DNA of 64,000 nt from contig NC_083597.1 in assembly GCF_020882245.1 (NCBI RefSeq), positions 26,266,652-26,330,651 of the forward strand, read 5' to 3'. Numbering within the stretch: the stretch's first letter is position 1; each line of letters starts with the position of its first letter. The notes beneath the pieces are model-generated. The model was given only the letters and a program-made list of their open reading frames with translations. It did not search any database and was not told the origin of the DNA. Shown in pieces: positions 63,721 through 64,000 of this stretch. This DNA comes from Rhopalosiphum padi (taxonomy: Eukaryota; Arthropoda; Insecta; Hemiptera; Aphididae). The translations under genes were made by a program, and so were the position numbers.

Positions 63721-64000
63721 TATTTTCCCTAATACCCTAACCTTCTATATAATATATAGTAGGTATATAAAAGGATTAGAGGATTGCAAATCGAAACTCT
63801 ACGAATGACATATTATTATTACACCCAACATAAAAACAAAGAGATATAATAAATAATGATATTATAATATCTAATTTCGTTACGCATCTTAGCATTTATA
63901 ATTAATTTATAATTATTCATTTATTTTATAGTATATATTATATTTAGGCTGGTACCTAAATAATAACTATATATATATATAGGTACAGGTATTATATATA

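Overview
The window looks like nuclear DNA of an insect, probably an aphid. It is strongly AT-rich, its genes are split by GT-AG introns, its introns carry many words such as TAGGTACCTA, and it holds many short non-autonomous DNA transposons. The aphid assignment rests on general sequence style and on a family resemblance of some repeats, so it is an inference. No rRNA, tRNA, CRISPR or bacterial feature was seen.

Four protein genes can be assembled exon by exon with matching splice phases. (1) On the minus strand, ATG at 41321 down to a stop at 731-733, there is a 14-exon gene whose CDS sums to 2454 nt (817 aa). It has a RING finger, B-boxes, a coiled coil and two Tudor domains, the architecture of RNF17/TDRD4 and fly Qin/Kumo, which act in germline piRNA biogenesis. 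(2) On the plus strand, 9171-14949, is a three-exon gene for a 200-aa secreted protein with one chitin-binding type-2 (CBM14) domain. (3) On the plus strand, 29587-35104, is a three-exon gene for a 471-aa secreted protein with a Q/N/P/T-rich body and one CBM14 domain with the same cysteine spacing as gene 2. (4) On the plus strand, 54838-59739, is an eight-coding-exon gene for a 540-aa TMCC-family (transmembrane and coiled-coil; fly Dementin) membrane protein.

The most striking layout feature is nesting. Exons 6 and 7 of the RNF17-like gene are about 30.6 kb apart, and both chitin-binding genes lie inside that intron on the opposite strand. The two chitin-binding genes look like tandem paralogues, but one has GC-rich coding sequence and an unsplit domain, while the other is AT-rich with an intron inside the domain.

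Region by region: 1-730 is gene-poor 3' flank; 731-7327 holds the C-terminal half of the RNF17-like gene; 7328-37903 is the giant intron with the two nested genes; 37904-41321 holds the RING/B-box exons; 41.4-54 kb is a gene-free stretch with transposon debris between two head-to-head genes; 54.8-59.7 kb is the TMCC gene; 59.7-64 kb is its 3' UTR and intergenic DNA, with a possible promoter near 63.4-63.7 kb. Several terminal-inverted-repeat elements (pogo/Tigger-like, hAT-like, foldback) sit in introns and spacers. There is no sign that the chitin-binding genes and the piRNA-type gene share a pathway; the link is positional.
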